Origin: JASFYU01 sp045046905
Lineage (GTDB): Bacteria > Bacteroidota > Bacteroidia > Flavobacteriales > Flavobacteriaceae
NCBI GenBank assembly: GCA_045046905.1
Contig: JASFYU010000163.1
Location: 1 to 17,390, forward strand
Length of the DNA stretch: 17,390 nucleotides
Reading direction: 5' to 3'
This document shows, piece after piece, positions 7,587-15,684 of the stretch. The notes under the pieces are model-generated. The model was not told the origin of the DNA and did not search any database. It saw only the letters and a program-made list of their open reading frames with translations. The position numbers were made by a program, and so were the translations under genes. How positions within the stretch are numbered: position 1 is the first letter of the stretch; each line of letters begins with the position of its first letter.

Positions 7587-8336
7587 TTACTTAGCTCTTA
7601 TAGTTTCTAAATAGTCTTTATACATATTGATGCTCTCTTTGATCATGGCAGACACTCCGTTTCCAGTGATAGTGGCTCCGGCCAATGCATCTACTTCATT
7701 ATCGTCTTTTATTTTATTAACGGGATCGTTGTTCCCCTTGGCAACGCTTATACCTACATAACGTGAACCATTCATTATGGACTCACCTGCAAAATCATCC
7801 ATAAAATAGCGTTGCTTTATATTGGCACCCAAACCTGGTGTTTCAGCTTTGTGATCAAAATAGACCCCTTGTACCACCATTTTATCATCAACGGCCATAA
7901 AGCCCGAAATGGCGTCCCATAAGCCCTTACCATACATGGGTATGATATAGAATTTTTTACCATTTTTCTCCCCTATAAACAAGGGTAGTTTTGGTGTTTT
8001 TCCTTTTTTTACCGCTGCCAATTGCTTTTTAAGGTCTATTAGGTAGGCTTCATCATTTTTGGTAATCTTATCTCCCTCGATGATCAATTGTTCCTTTATA
8101 TAGGTAGAAAATTCATTTTCTACCTTATCGGTAGGAATAAAATTTACGCTACCGCCATCGTCATTTTCATTAACGCCCATGGCATAGAGAATATTCTGCT
8201 GCTTTTCAAACCGCTCATTCTCTTGAATACGTTCTTTTAGGCTCGAGGCCGCAAATGCCAAGATTGAACCGACGACTACCACCATAACCGCGGCAAACCC
8301 CACGGTATATGTATTACTTTCTGTATTGATTGCCAT
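7587..8336 (-). CDS. nqrC: Na+-translocating NADH:quinone reductase, subunit C
   Basis: NqrC carries one covalent FMN on the periplasmic side and relays electrons toward NqrB. The 249-residue protein has one N-terminal membrane helix (about 11-31) and then a soluble flavin domain. The flavinylation site is DALAGATIT (216-224), where the threonine of GAT (T222) is the expected FMN acceptor. The residue before the glycine is alanine (A219) where many relatives have serine. Other family landmarks are GKGLWDAISGFMA (136-148) and ETPGLGANI (165-173). It starts 2 bases after nqrB. The apbE gene needed for its modification is downstream of the operon. Confidence 0.96.
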   Translation of the reverse strand: MAINTESNTYTVGFAAVMVVVVGSILAFAASSLKERIQENERFEKQQNILYAMGVNENDDGGSVNFIPTDKVENEFSTYIKEQLIIEGDKITKNDEAYLIDLKKQLAAVKKGKTPKLPLFIGEKNGKKFYIIPMYGKGLWDAISGFMAVDDKMVVQGVYFDHKAETPGLGANIKQRYFMDDFAGESIMNGSRYVGISVAKGNNDPVNKIKDDNEVDALAGATITGNGVSAMIKESINMYKDYLETIRAK

Positions 8337-8338
8337 AA

Positions 8339-9619
8339 TTAAACCGTTTCAGCTTTAAGTTCTTTTACTTTACTATCTGAATCCTTTGGAAGGACAACAG
8401 CGCTTTTCAATCTTTTCATTCTTCGTTTTACATTAGCCTGCACCACATAATGGTCGATCGTAGGCGCAAAGACATTCATTAAAAGAATAGCCAAGAAAAC
8501 ACCTTCAGGGTAGGCCGGATTGAATACTCGAATCATCACTGAAATAAATCCGATCAGAAATCCATATACCCATTTTCCACGATTCGTCTGTGAACCAGTC
8601 ACGGGATCAGTGGCCATAAAAACAATACCGAAGGCTAGACCACCAACAATGAGATGTTTCCAAAAATCGAAACTCATCAATCCGTAAAATTTACTAGTTT
8701 CGCCAATCCAACCTATTTCAACAATTTGATTGAACATAAGTCCCATTACCAAAGAACCAAGTACGGCACTGACCATTATACGCCAGCTTGCAATTTTACT
8801 AAAGATCAAAAACAGTCCGCCAAGTAGTATTAAAAACGCCGATGTCTCCCCTACCGAACCTGGAATAAACCCGAAGAACATATCCCAAGTATCATAGGTT
8901 TTATCCATTAATGCACCTTTGTTCTGTGCCAGAAACCCCAAAACGGTTTCGCCAGAAATTGCATCGGGGCCACCTGTACGTTCAACGCCCTGATATACCC
9001 AAACCTTATCACCACTCATCCATGTAGGGTAAGCGAAAAACAAAAATGCCCTAATGGTCAGGGCCGGGTTTAGAATATTCATACCTGTGCCGCCAAAAAC
9101 TTCTTTTCCGATAACCACGCCGAATATGACGGCAACGGCCAACATCCATAAGGGTGTATCGATAGGAACAATAAGTGGTACCAATATACCGGTTACCAAA
9201 TACCCCTCTTCAACCTCATGCCCTTTGATTACAGCAAAAATAAATTCGACAAGAAGTCCCACTCCGTAAGAAACGGCCAATAGGGGCAGTACCTTAATAA
9301 TACCTATCCAAAAGTTATCCCAGTTGAGAAAATGCTCCATAAGGGAGAAGTTCTCAGGAAAACCATTAATAGCCGAAAAATGCTGATAGCCTGCATTGAA
9401 CATAGAGAACAACAATACTGGCACCAAGGCCATAATAACCGTGTTCATTGTTCGCTTTAAGTCATCGGCTGCACGTACATGTGAACCCGAATGCGTAGTT
9501 TCATCAGGTGAAAACAAAAAGGTGTGGATTGCATTAAATGCCGGCGCCATTTTTTTGTCGCGGTATCTGTGTTTTAGAATGTGCAATCTTTTCTTAAAGG
9601 TCAATCTTTTATCGCTCAT
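8339..9619 (-). CDS. nqrB: Na+-translocating NADH:quinone reductase, subunit B
   Basis: NqrB is the large membrane subunit with riboflavin, a covalent FMN and residues for Na+ movement and quinone binding. The 426-residue protein has an N-terminal cytosolic segment and multiple helices from about residue 58 on. Typical stretches are EEGYLVTGILVPLIVP (137-152) and GGTGMNILNPALTIRA (176-191). The FMN site aligns as DAISGETVLG (219-228), with T225 the expected acceptor. The common form of this motif is SGAT, so a glutamate (E224, codon GAA) replaces the usual alanine. The reading frame is intact around it. Gaps to nqrA and nqrC are 2 bases each. Confidence 0.96.
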   Translation of the reverse strand: MSDKRLTFKKRLHILKHRYRDKKMAPAFNAIHTFLFSPDETTHSGSHVRAADDLKRTMNTVIMALVPVLLFSMFNAGYQHFSAINGFPENFSLMEHFLNWDNFWIGIIKVLPLLAVSYGVGLLVEFIFAVIKGHEVEEGYLVTGILVPLIVPIDTPLWMLAVAVIFGVVIGKEVFGGTGMNILNPALTIRAFLFFAYPTWMSGDKVWVYQGVERTGGPDAISGETVLGFLAQNKGALMDKTYDTWDMFFGFIPGSVGETSAFLILLGGLFLIFSKIASWRIMVSAVLGSLVMGLMFNQIVEIGWIGETSKFYGLMSFDFWKHLIVGGLAFGIVFMATDPVTGSQTNRGKWVYGFLIGFISVMIRVFNPAYPEGVFLAILLMNVFAPTIDHYVVQANVKRRMKRLKSAVVLPKDSDSKVKELKAETV

Positions 9620-9621
9620 CG

Positions 9622-10974
9622 TTATCCTATTTCTTTATATAATAGATCCAATCCTTCTCGTATTATCTGCTGATGTGGTTGTTTCGATATACACACAAAC
9701 TCTGTCAACGAAAAATCTTCGGGAGCAACTTCATAGAGGCCCAATTGTTCCATCTCATCCAAGTCCTTTACCATACACGCCTTCAATAATTGCATGGGAA
9801 AAATATCCATAGGAAAAACCTTTTCATACATACCCGTCACCACAAATGCCCTATGTTCACCATTGGTATTGGTGTTAAGTTCATACTTTTTATTTGGCTG
9901 TAACCAAGAGAAGGTCAATGACCGTGTGGCTGAAATTTTATTAAAAATAGGTTTGTTCCACCCAAAGAGTTCGTAATCGTCTCCTTCAGGAATCGCAGTA
10001 ACCGTATTATTATAATAGCCTAAATGACCATCCTGCTTTGATCTTCTACCTGTCAGCACATCACCATTAATGACCCTGAAATTATCAGTATTGACTCCGC
10101 TTGCATAAAGAAAGGTCGATAGTTCAGCACCAATCTTGGTTGTATAATATTTAGGTTTCTTGACCGATGACCCAACCATGGCGACGATACGTTCTGGATT
10201 AAATTTACTGGTCAACAATAGCTCACCAATGATAATCAAATCCTGAGGCGTGACCATCCAAACGGCTTCTCCTTTATTTATAGGGTCTATTTTGTTTATT
10301 TGCGTTCCTACCAATCCTGCTGGATGCGGTCCTGAGACCTTGTGCAATTCTATATCATGTAGTGTAGCCAGTACTGAATTCGAAGATTTTCCGATCGACA
10401 CATGTACTTTACCAGGCGTCATCTTGCTCAAGGCCGTCACTGCTGCCTGTAATTCTTTTTCCTTGCCCTGCAATACATAATCAAGCTCTGCGGCCAAGGG
10501 TGCCGTAGTATACCCTGATATGAATATCGCTTTGGGTGCCATATCTGGATTGGCAATGATATCATAAGGTCTTTGTTTTATGAACGGCCAACAGCCACCT
10601 TTTAACAAAAAGGCCTTAATCTCTTGGCCAGTTGCCTTTGACAAATCAAAGGAATCATGCTCAATATGTTCCTGAGGTTTATCAGCTAGTATCTTCAAGC
10701 TTAAGATTCGTCTCCTTGCCCCTCTCTGAATCTCAATAAGTTCTCCACTTACCGGAGAAACAAAAAGCATATCTTCCCGATTTTTGTTATAAAAAAGCGC
10801 TTCACCGATTTTTATTTCGGCTCCTTGCTTTACCAACATTTTTGGAGTAATACCGTGAAAATCGACAAGATTTATGGCATAAACATTACTTAAAACGGCT
10901 TTGGAAGTACTTTGCTCCGCAGCACCAACAAGGTTAATGTTCAAGCCTTTTTTAATCCGGATGTCTCTAGACAT
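9622..10974 (-). CDS. nqrA: Na+-translocating NADH:quinone reductase, subunit A
   Basis: NqrA is the peripheral cytosolic subunit of the pump, involved in quinone reduction. At 450 residues it matches the family (about 446). It opens with the standard IKKGLNINL (7-15), has a lipoyl-like domain around VSPVSGELIEI (73-82), the ISGYTTAPLAAEL stretch (152-164) and the highly conserved HPAGLVGTQI (217-226). There is no signal peptide or membrane helix, as expected. It is the first gene of nqrABCDEF and is divergent from the T9SS plug gene; the 155-base gap holds a candidate promoter for each direction and two inverted repeats. Confidence 0.96.
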   Translation of the reverse strand: MSRDIRIKKGLNINLVGAAEQSTSKAVLSNVYAINLVDFHGITPKMLVKQGAEIKIGEALFYNKNREDMLFVSPVSGELIEIQRGARRRILSLKILADKPQEHIEHDSFDLSKATGQEIKAFLLKGGCWPFIKQRPYDIIANPDMAPKAIFISGYTTAPLAAELDYVLQGKEKELQAAVTALSKMTPGKVHVSIGKSSNSVLATLHDIELHKVSGPHPAGLVGTQINKIDPINKGEAVWMVTPQDLIIIGELLLTSKFNPERIVAMVGSSVKKPKYYTTKIGAELSTFLYASGVNTDNFRVINGDVLTGRRSKQDGHLGYYNNTVTAIPEGDDYELFGWNKPIFNKISATRSLTFSWLQPNKKYELNTNTNGEHRAFVVTGMYEKVFPMDIFPMQLLKACMVKDLDEMEQLGLYEVAPEDFSLTEFVCISKQPHQQIIREGLDLLYKEIG

Positions 10975-10982
10975 ATTTTATG

Positions 10983-11000
10983 GTTGACCTTTAGGTTAAC
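10983..11000. promoter_or_regulatory. Inverted repeat in the nqrA leader
   Basis: GTTGACCT (10983-10990) and AGGTTAAC (10993-11000) pair at 7 of 8 positions with a 2-base gap. The site lies between the predicted nqrA promoter and its ATG, so it could be an operator or, less likely because the loop is so short, an RNA hairpin. There is no evidence for a specific regulator. Confidence 0.3.
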
Positions 11001-11011
11001 AAAATTTCGAG

Positions 11012-11019
11012 CAAATTTA
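11012..11019 (-). promoter_or_regulatory. Candidate nqr operon promoter (-7 element)
   Basis: On the minus strand the sequence reads TAAATTTG, a full match to TAnnTTTG, 37 bases before the nqrA ATG. The -33 region is not well conserved. It is the best candidate for the promoter of the six-gene operon. Confidence 0.45.
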
Positions 11020-11047
11020 GCACTTATAAAAAAGTTTTCATAATTAT

Positions 11048-11065
11048 TGTCTATAAATTTAGACA
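11048..11065. promoter_or_regulatory. 18-bp dyad between divergent nqrA and plug genes
   Basis: TGTCTATAAATTTAGACA contains a perfect 6-bp inverted repeat, TGTCTA and TAGACA, around a 6-base AT centre. It is located in the shared intergenic region, about 28 bases upstream of the nqrA -7 element and 37 bases upstream of the -7 element of the plug gene. The place and symmetry fit a binding site for a dimeric regulator. The regulator is unknown. Confidence 0.4.
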
Positions 11066-11102
11066 TTACATCGAGGTAAATTTATTAGGTATGCTTTTTG
11101 TT

Positions 11103-11110
11103 TACCTTTG
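11103..11110 (+). promoter_or_regulatory. Candidate promoter (-7) of the plug gene
   Basis: TACCTTTG matches TAnnTTTG exactly and lies 19 bases before the ATG at 11130. No clear -33 TTTG is found at the usual distance. The same octamer occurs before pruA (13897-13904). Confidence 0.5.
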
Positions 11111-11129
11111 TTCAAAATTAGCATACTAA

Positions 11130-12374
11130 ATGCGCGTAAACATCAAACAGCTTGTATTGTTACTTTTTGCCTCCTCGGTGTTCGCCCAGGTTCAAAATGA
11201 GGTCAACCCTCCAGAAAACATCAAAACCATTGTTTTTCGTGGGCCGACAGAGGACCAATTCCCTGTAGTTCAGCTTAACGAGCCCATCTATTTGGAATTT
11301 GACGACCTTTTAGCCAATGAACAGGATTATTATTATAAAATTGTGCATTGCGATTACGATTGGACACCTTCAAGCTTGCTTAAATCACAATATCTGGCCG
11401 GAGCGGACAACCAACGGATCCTGGACTATGAAAACAGTTATAATACCTTACAGCCCTATTCAAATTATAAGCTCACAATACCGAATAGAAATATAAAATT
11501 AAAGGTGAGCGGCAATTACCTTATTGAAATATACAATGGTAGTTACGAACTTCAGTTCTCGCGCAGATTTGTCGTTTATAAAGATTTTGTAAAAGTAGGT
11601 GCCCTTGTAAAACGGTCTCGAGATTTTAATTTTCTGAATAAAAAACAGGTTGTGCAGTTCAATATCAAAGCCGGGAATTTTCAATTAATCAACCCAAAAA
11701 AAGAAGTCAAAATAGCGATTCTTCAAAATTATTATTGGCCAACAGCCATATACGACATCAAACCCCAATTCACCCTGGGCACCGAACTGGTCTACAAGTA
11801 TGACCAGGAAACCAGTTTTTTTGGCGGAAATGAGTTTTTAAACTTTGATACTAAGGATCTTCGAGCTCCCACCTCGGTTATTTCTCATATTGAACTAGAA
11901 GATATTTACAACCACTATTTGTTTTCCGATAGCTATCGTTCCGACAGAACGTACACCTATTACCCTGATATCAATGGTGATTTTTTAGTACGTACACTGC
12001 AAGGAGAAAATAATTCACGAGAAGCAGAATACACCAATGTACATTTCAGATTCCCGTATTCTGAAGCATTGGGATTAGACGATGTCTATATTTTTGGGAA
12101 AAATACGAATTATGGTCTCACCGAGGAAAACAGAATGACCTATAATGACACGAACGGGATGATGGAAGGCGTTCTGAAAATGAAGCAAGGTTTTTACAAC
12201 TATAAGTATGTCATACAACGCGAGAGCGGCAAGGTCGATTTGAATACCGTGAGCGGTAATTTTCACTTTACAGAGAACAATTACCTGATTTTGGTTTATT
12301 ACCGAAACTTTGGTGACCTCTACGACAGCATAATAGGTATAGGCGCCACCAACTCTAGAAATATTAGCAATTAA
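11130..12374 (+). CDS. Type IX secretion system plug protein (DUF5103 family)
   Basis: In Flavobacterium johnsoniae a protein of this family (former DUF5103) plugs the periplasmic side of the SprA outer-membrane translocon of the type IX secretion system, as known from published structures. The 414-residue protein has a signal peptide (about 1-19, ending SVFAQ) and is otherwise soluble and rich in beta strands and aromatic residues. Recognisable stretches are IKTIVFRGPTEDQFPVVQL (31-50), IYLEFDDLLANEQDYYYKI (52-70) followed by CDYDWTPS (72-79), and the later RTYTYYPDINGDF and GVLKMKQGFYNY segments. It is divergent from nqrA and starts a cluster with the DUF3667 gene (26 bases on) and apaG. 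The assignment rests on remembered family features; no search was run. Confidence 0.85.
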   Translation: MRVNIKQLVLLLFASSVFAQVQNEVNPPENIKTIVFRGPTEDQFPVVQLNEPIYLEFDDLLANEQDYYYKIVHCDYDWTPSSLLKSQYLAGADNQRILDYENSYNTLQPYSNYKLTIPNRNIKLKVSGNYLIEIYNGSYELQFSRRFVVYKDFVKVGALVKRSRDFNFLNKKQVVQFNIKAGNFQLINPKKEVKIAILQNYYWPTAIYDIKPQFTLGTELVYKYDQETSFFGGNEFLNFDTKDLRAPTSVISHIELEDIYNHYLFSDSYRSDRTYTYYPDINGDFLVRTLQGENNSREAEYTNVHFRFPYSEALGLDDVYIFGKNTNYGLTEENRMTYNDTNGMMEGVLKMKQGFYNYKYVIQRESGKVDLNTVSGNFHFTENNYLILVYYRNFGDLYDSIIGIGATNSRNISN

Positions 12375-12400
12375 CGTATATTCATCTTTTATATGGATAA

Positions 12401-13459
12401 ATGAGCGACAAACCGACCCTAGCACCTAAAGGCCGATACCTACTTAAATATAGGGGAACTCAGTGTGCCAATTGTGGTCATCTCTTAGATATTAGTGATA
12501 GGTTTTGCCCAAATTGCTCTCAGGCCAATAGCACCAAAAAACTCACCCTTAAAGATTTTATCGATGAGTTTTTATCAAGTATGATATCCTACGATTCAAA
12601 ACTATTAAAAACACTATCCTCTTTATTGCTGCGACCGGGGAAAATCACAAAGGATTATATCAATGGAAAACGGGTTTCCTATACCAATCCCTTTCGTTTT
12701 TTACTGAGTTTGGCAATTGTTTATTTTTTGATTTTAAATTTTACAGGAAATTATGCATCCTGGGACAATTCTGCTGCAAATAAGATAGACAACAACAGCA
12801 AAATTGCAGACTTATTAGAGGTAGATCTACAAGTAGAAAACAGAGAACAAACAGATTCAATACGGTTGTCAGACCCCAGATTATATTTCTCAACCCTGCA
12901 AAACCTTAATTTCAACGATCGTTTTTATAAAAAATCAGATCTTTTCAGTTCCCTTATACTTAAAGATACCATCTACACTTTCGACGCTGTAGTGCAGAAA
13001 TATAAAATCGAGAATACCTACGAAAACAAAATAGTTTTCAACGCCACAAAAGGCTATAAAAAAATTAGGCGCCAACCCGGAAGCTTTATAAGCACAGTTA
13101 TTTCGAAACTTCCATTTGCCATATTTTTCTTTCTACCTGCCTTCACACTCTTCATTTGGCTGGCATACATCAGAAAAAAATACAATTATACCGATCATCT
13201 TATCTTTGCCTTTCATAATACATCATTGTTGTTTATCTTGCTCATTATTAGTTATTTGATAGACGCTATTTTTGGTGTAAACAGTAATTGGATTTTTGTT
13301 CTCATTTTTTCAATGTATCTGTTTTTCGCAATGCGTAAATTCTATCAGCAAGGAGTTTTTAAAACTATTGTTAAATATTTATTCCTTAATGGGATATTTT
13401 TTATTTTAGCAATCATCGGAATATTGTTACTTTCTACGGGAAGTTTAGTCACATATTAA
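12401..13459 (+). CDS. DUF3667-type zinc-ribbon membrane protein
   Basis: Function unknown. The 352-residue protein begins with a zinc ribbon, C22-x2-C25-x10-C36-x2-C39 (CANCGH and CPNCSQ). The block LLRPGKITKDYINGKRVSY (76-94) with the following NPFRFLLSL is the hallmark of the DUF3667 family, common in Bacteroidota. Likely membrane segments lie near 98-114, 236-256, 266-290, 297-312 and 326-349. The region 115-230 between the first and second segments is hydrophilic and may be extracytoplasmic. It lies 26 bases after the plug gene and 7 bases before apaG, so the three genes are probably one transcript. No evidence links it to secretion beyond this position. Confidence 0.8.
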   Translation: MSDKPTLAPKGRYLLKYRGTQCANCGHLLDISDRFCPNCSQANSTKKLTLKDFIDEFLSSMISYDSKLLKTLSSLLLRPGKITKDYINGKRVSYTNPFRFLLSLAIVYFLILNFTGNYASWDNSAANKIDNNSKIADLLEVDLQVENREQTDSIRLSDPRLYFSTLQNLNFNDRFYKKSDLFSSLILKDTIYTFDAVVQKYKIENTYENKIVFNATKGYKKIRRQPGSFISTVISKLPFAIFFFLPAFTLFIWLAYIRKKYNYTDHLIFAFHNTSLLFILLIISYLIDAIFGVNSNWIFVLIFSMYLFFAMRKFYQQGVFKTIVKYLFLNGIFFILAIIGILLLSTGSLVTY

Positions 13460-13466
13460 ATAGAGC

Positions 13467-13853
13467 ATGATAACACAGGTAACCAAAGGCATAAAAATTT
13501 CTGTACATACTAATTTTGAAGGTACTTTCTTCAAAAACTATAAGATGCACTTTGCATTTGGCTACACTATAACCATTGAAAACCAAAGCAAGGATTCTGT
13601 TCAATTAACCTCTCGTCATTGGGAAATTTTTGACTCTTTAAATGAGGTAGAAATCTTGGACGGAGAAGGTGTTATCGGCAAAAAACCCGTGATTAGACCT
13701 GGAGAATCACATACCTACAATTCTGGATGTTTATTGGCTTCGCCCATTGGCGCGATGAAAGGCCATTACAATATGGTGAATTTTAGTTCTACCGAAAAAT
13801 TCAGGGTCTATATACCCACCTTTAAATTCAGTGCCGCATTCGCCCTGAATTAA
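13467..13853 (+). CDS. apaG: ApaG domain protein
   Basis: The 128-residue protein is a single ApaG domain, an immunoglobulin-like beta fold. The signature GEGVIGKKPVIRPGES (66-81) followed by YNSGC (84-88) is very well conserved, as are the N-terminal VTKGIKISVHTNF (5-17) and the central SRHWEIFDS (49-57). In Salmonella, apaG mutants are altered in cobalt resistance and magnesium efflux; the biochemical role is not settled. There is no signal peptide, so it is cytosolic. It starts 7 bases after the DUF3667 gene and ends before an 82-base gap holding the pruA promoter. The length is normal for a stand-alone ApaG. Confidence 0.95.
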   Translation: MITQVTKGIKISVHTNFEGTFFKNYKMHFAFGYTITIENQSKDSVQLTSRHWEIFDSLNEVEILDGEGVIGKKPVIRPGESHTYNSGCLLASPIGAMKGHYNMVNFSSTEKFRVYIPTFKFSAAFALN

Positions 13854-13896
13854 CGCTTCTTTTTAAGAACAGCTCTAAAAAAGCATCCATTTTTAG

Positions 13897-13904
13897 TACC
13901 TTTG
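13897..13904 (+). promoter_or_regulatory. Candidate pruA promoter (-7 element)
   Basis: TACCTTTG matches TAnnTTTG exactly, 31 bases before the pruA ATG at 13936. No clear -33 TTTG is seen. The element supports separate transcription of pruA from the apaG cluster. Confidence 0.5.
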
Positions 13905-13935
13905 TCGCAACTTTTAACACCTAAAAAGCAGCATC

Positions 13936-15564
13936 ATGGGCAAAGGATTTTTCCAAGTACCGACCGCAATCAACGAACCGATTAAAGACTATGCTCCAGG
14001 TAGTTCGGAAAGGAAGGAAGTACTCGAACAGTACAGGACTTATTTCGAGGAAGAAATCGATATACCAATGTATATAGGCAAGGAAGAGGTAAGAACGGGC
14101 AACACCAAACCAATGTCACCGCCACATGACCACAAACACAGTGTTGGGCATTATCATGTAGCGGAGAAAAAGCATGTAACCAAGGCCATTCAAAACACCT
14201 TGGATTCAAGAAATTCTTGGGCCAATTTAACTTGGGAACAACGGGCCGCCATATTCTTAAAAGCCGCAGACTTATTAGCTGGCCCTTATCGCGCCAAAAT
14301 AAATGCGGCCACCATGATTGCCCAGTCAAAAAATATTTATCAGGCCGAAATCGATGCCGCCTGCGAGTTGATAGATTTTCTTCGTTTTAACGTGGAATAT
14401 ATGTCGCAGATTTACGAGCAACAACCCGATTCCGCAGAAGGAGTTTGGAACCGCATAGAATATCGTCCTTTAGAAGGATTTGTATATGCCATTACGCCCT
14501 TCAATTTTACCGCTATTGCCGGAAACCTTCCTGCAAGTGCCGCGATGATGGGAAACGTGGTCATATGGAAACCAAGTGATAGCCAAGTTTTTTCCGCAAA
14601 GGTAATCGTCGATGTCTTTAAAGAGGCCGGTCTTCCTGGTGGGGTGATTAATGTCGTATATGGTGACCCCGTAATGATTACTGAGACCATTTTGACTAGC
14701 CCTGATTTCGCTGGTATACATTTTACAGGTTCTACTCATGTCTTTAAAGAACTATGGAAACAGATTGGCAATAATATTCATACCTATAAAACGTATCCGC
14801 GTATTGTTGGAGAAACTGGGGGCAAAGATTTTATCATTGCACACCCCAGCGCAAAACCCGTGCAAGTGGCTACGGCAATAAGCCGTGGGGCATTCGAGTT
14901 TCAAGGACAAAAATGTAGTGCCGCATCTCGGGTCTATCTACCAAAATCCACATCAAAAGAAATCTTAGATCTAGTCATAAAAGATGTTCAATCCTTTAAT
15001 AAACCCGGTTCACCCGAAGACATGTCCAATTTTATAACGGCCGTAATTCATGAAGCCTCCTTTAATAAATTGACAAAATATATTGATCAGGCCAAAAAGG
15101 ATCAAAATGCCCAAATCATTGTCGGTGGAGGGTATGATAAGACCAAAGGCTATTTTATAGAACCCACGGTTATTGTGACCACGGATCCGCAGTATACTAC
15201 TATGCATACTGAATTATTCGGCCCCATAGTTACCATTTATGTATACGAGGATCAAGATTGGTCCAAGACGCTAAAGTTGGTAGATTCAACCTCGGAATAC
15301 GCCTTGACCGGCGCAGTACTTTCACAAGATCGCTATGCCATCGACGAAGCAACTAAAGCACTTCAGAATTGTGCGGGCAACTTCTACATCAACGACAAGC
15401 CTACAGGCGCCGTTGTAGGCCAGCAGCCATTTGGTGGGGCCAGAGCCTCTGGCACTAACGACAAGGCCGGCTCTCCACAAAATTTATTGCGCTGGATCTC
15501 ACCCAGGCTTATAAAGGAGACTTTTGTCACTCCAGAGGATTATAGATATCCATTTTTAGGATAA
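13936..15564 (+). CDS. pruA: L-glutamate gamma-semialdehyde (P5C) dehydrogenase
   Basis: The enzyme oxidises glutamate gamma-semialdehyde, in equilibrium with 1-pyrroline-5-carboxylate, to glutamate with NAD+. This is the second step of proline breakdown. The 542-residue length fits the stand-alone enzyme, also seen in eukaryotic mitochondria, with no proline dehydrogenase fused. Aldehyde dehydrogenase signatures are TPFNFTAI (187-194), WKPSD (211-215), HFTGST (262-267), the general base E293 in VGETGGKD and the catalytic cysteine C327 in EFQGQKCSA. FGGARASGTNDKAG near the C terminus is the substrate-binding region of this class. It has its own promoter match and is followed by a long hairpin terminator, so it appears to be a single-gene unit. 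No proline dehydrogenase gene is in the window. Confidence 0.96.
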   Translation: MGKGFFQVPTAINEPIKDYAPGSSERKEVLEQYRTYFEEEIDIPMYIGKEEVRTGNTKPMSPPHDHKHSVGHYHVAEKKHVTKAIQNTLDSRNSWANLTWEQRAAIFLKAADLLAGPYRAKINAATMIAQSKNIYQAEIDAACELIDFLRFNVEYMSQIYEQQPDSAEGVWNRIEYRPLEGFVYAITPFNFTAIAGNLPASAAMMGNVVIWKPSDSQVFSAKVIVDVFKEAGLPGGVINVVYGDPVMITETILTSPDFAGIHFTGSTHVFKELWKQIGNNIHTYKTYPRIVGETGGKDFIIAHPSAKPVQVATAISRGAFEFQGQKCSAASRVYLPKSTSKEILDLVIKDVQSFNKPGSPEDMSNFITAVIHEASFNKLTKYIDQAKKDQNAQIIVGGGYDKTKGYFIEPTVIVTTDPQYTTMHTELFGPIVTIYVYEDQDWSKTLKLVDSTSEYALTGAVLSQDRYAIDEATKALQNCAGNFYINDKPTGAVVGQQPFGGARASGTNDKAGSPQNLLRWISPRLIKETFVTPEDYRYPFLG

Positions 15565-15580
15565 TAAAGCTAGGAAATAA

Positions 15581-15635
15581 TTTTTAATCAAAATGGGGCG
15601 CAACGTTTTACTTTTCGCCCCATCTTGATTAAAAA
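15581..15635. terminator. Long hairpin terminator after pruA
   Basis: TTTTTAATCAA (15581-15591) pairs with TTGATTAAAAA (15625-15635), and ATGGGGCG (15593-15600) with CGCCCCAT (15616-15623). The result is a 20-position stem with one mismatch and a 15-base loop. A GC-rich core flanked by AT-rich arms is typical of intrinsic terminators and would work in either direction. It begins 17 bases after the pruA stop. Confidence 0.75.
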
Positions 15636-15684
15636 GCTTCTTGAAATGAACCATCCTCAAGGCTCTTCTCTAGTACGCATATAG

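Noticed and set aside
8339..10974. Whether the operon could be rnf rather than nqr
   Set aside because: NqrA and NqrF signatures are clear and the gene order is A-B-C-D-E-F; rnf would need the ferredoxin-type RnfB and an RnfC-type subunit.
10986..11002. DtxR/MntR-type metal-regulator box near nqrA
   Set aside because: Only a partial likeness to TTAGGTTA half-sites; not enough to name a regulator, so it is kept only as an unnamed inverted repeat.
12075..12425. 116-codon minus-strand frame over the end of the plug gene
   Set aside because: It is antisense to conserved plug-protein sequence and its product matches nothing; it crosses the start of the next gene.
13854..13896. Possible terminator between apaG and pruA (short TTCTT-AAGAA and GCTT-AAGC pairings)
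   Set aside because: Stems are short, AT-only and imperfect, and no T tract follows a stable stem.
13982..14329. 115-codon frame on the minus strand inside pruA
   Set aside because: The plus-strand aldehyde dehydrogenase is unmistakable there; the antisense frame has unusual tryptophan- and cysteine-rich composition with no domain.
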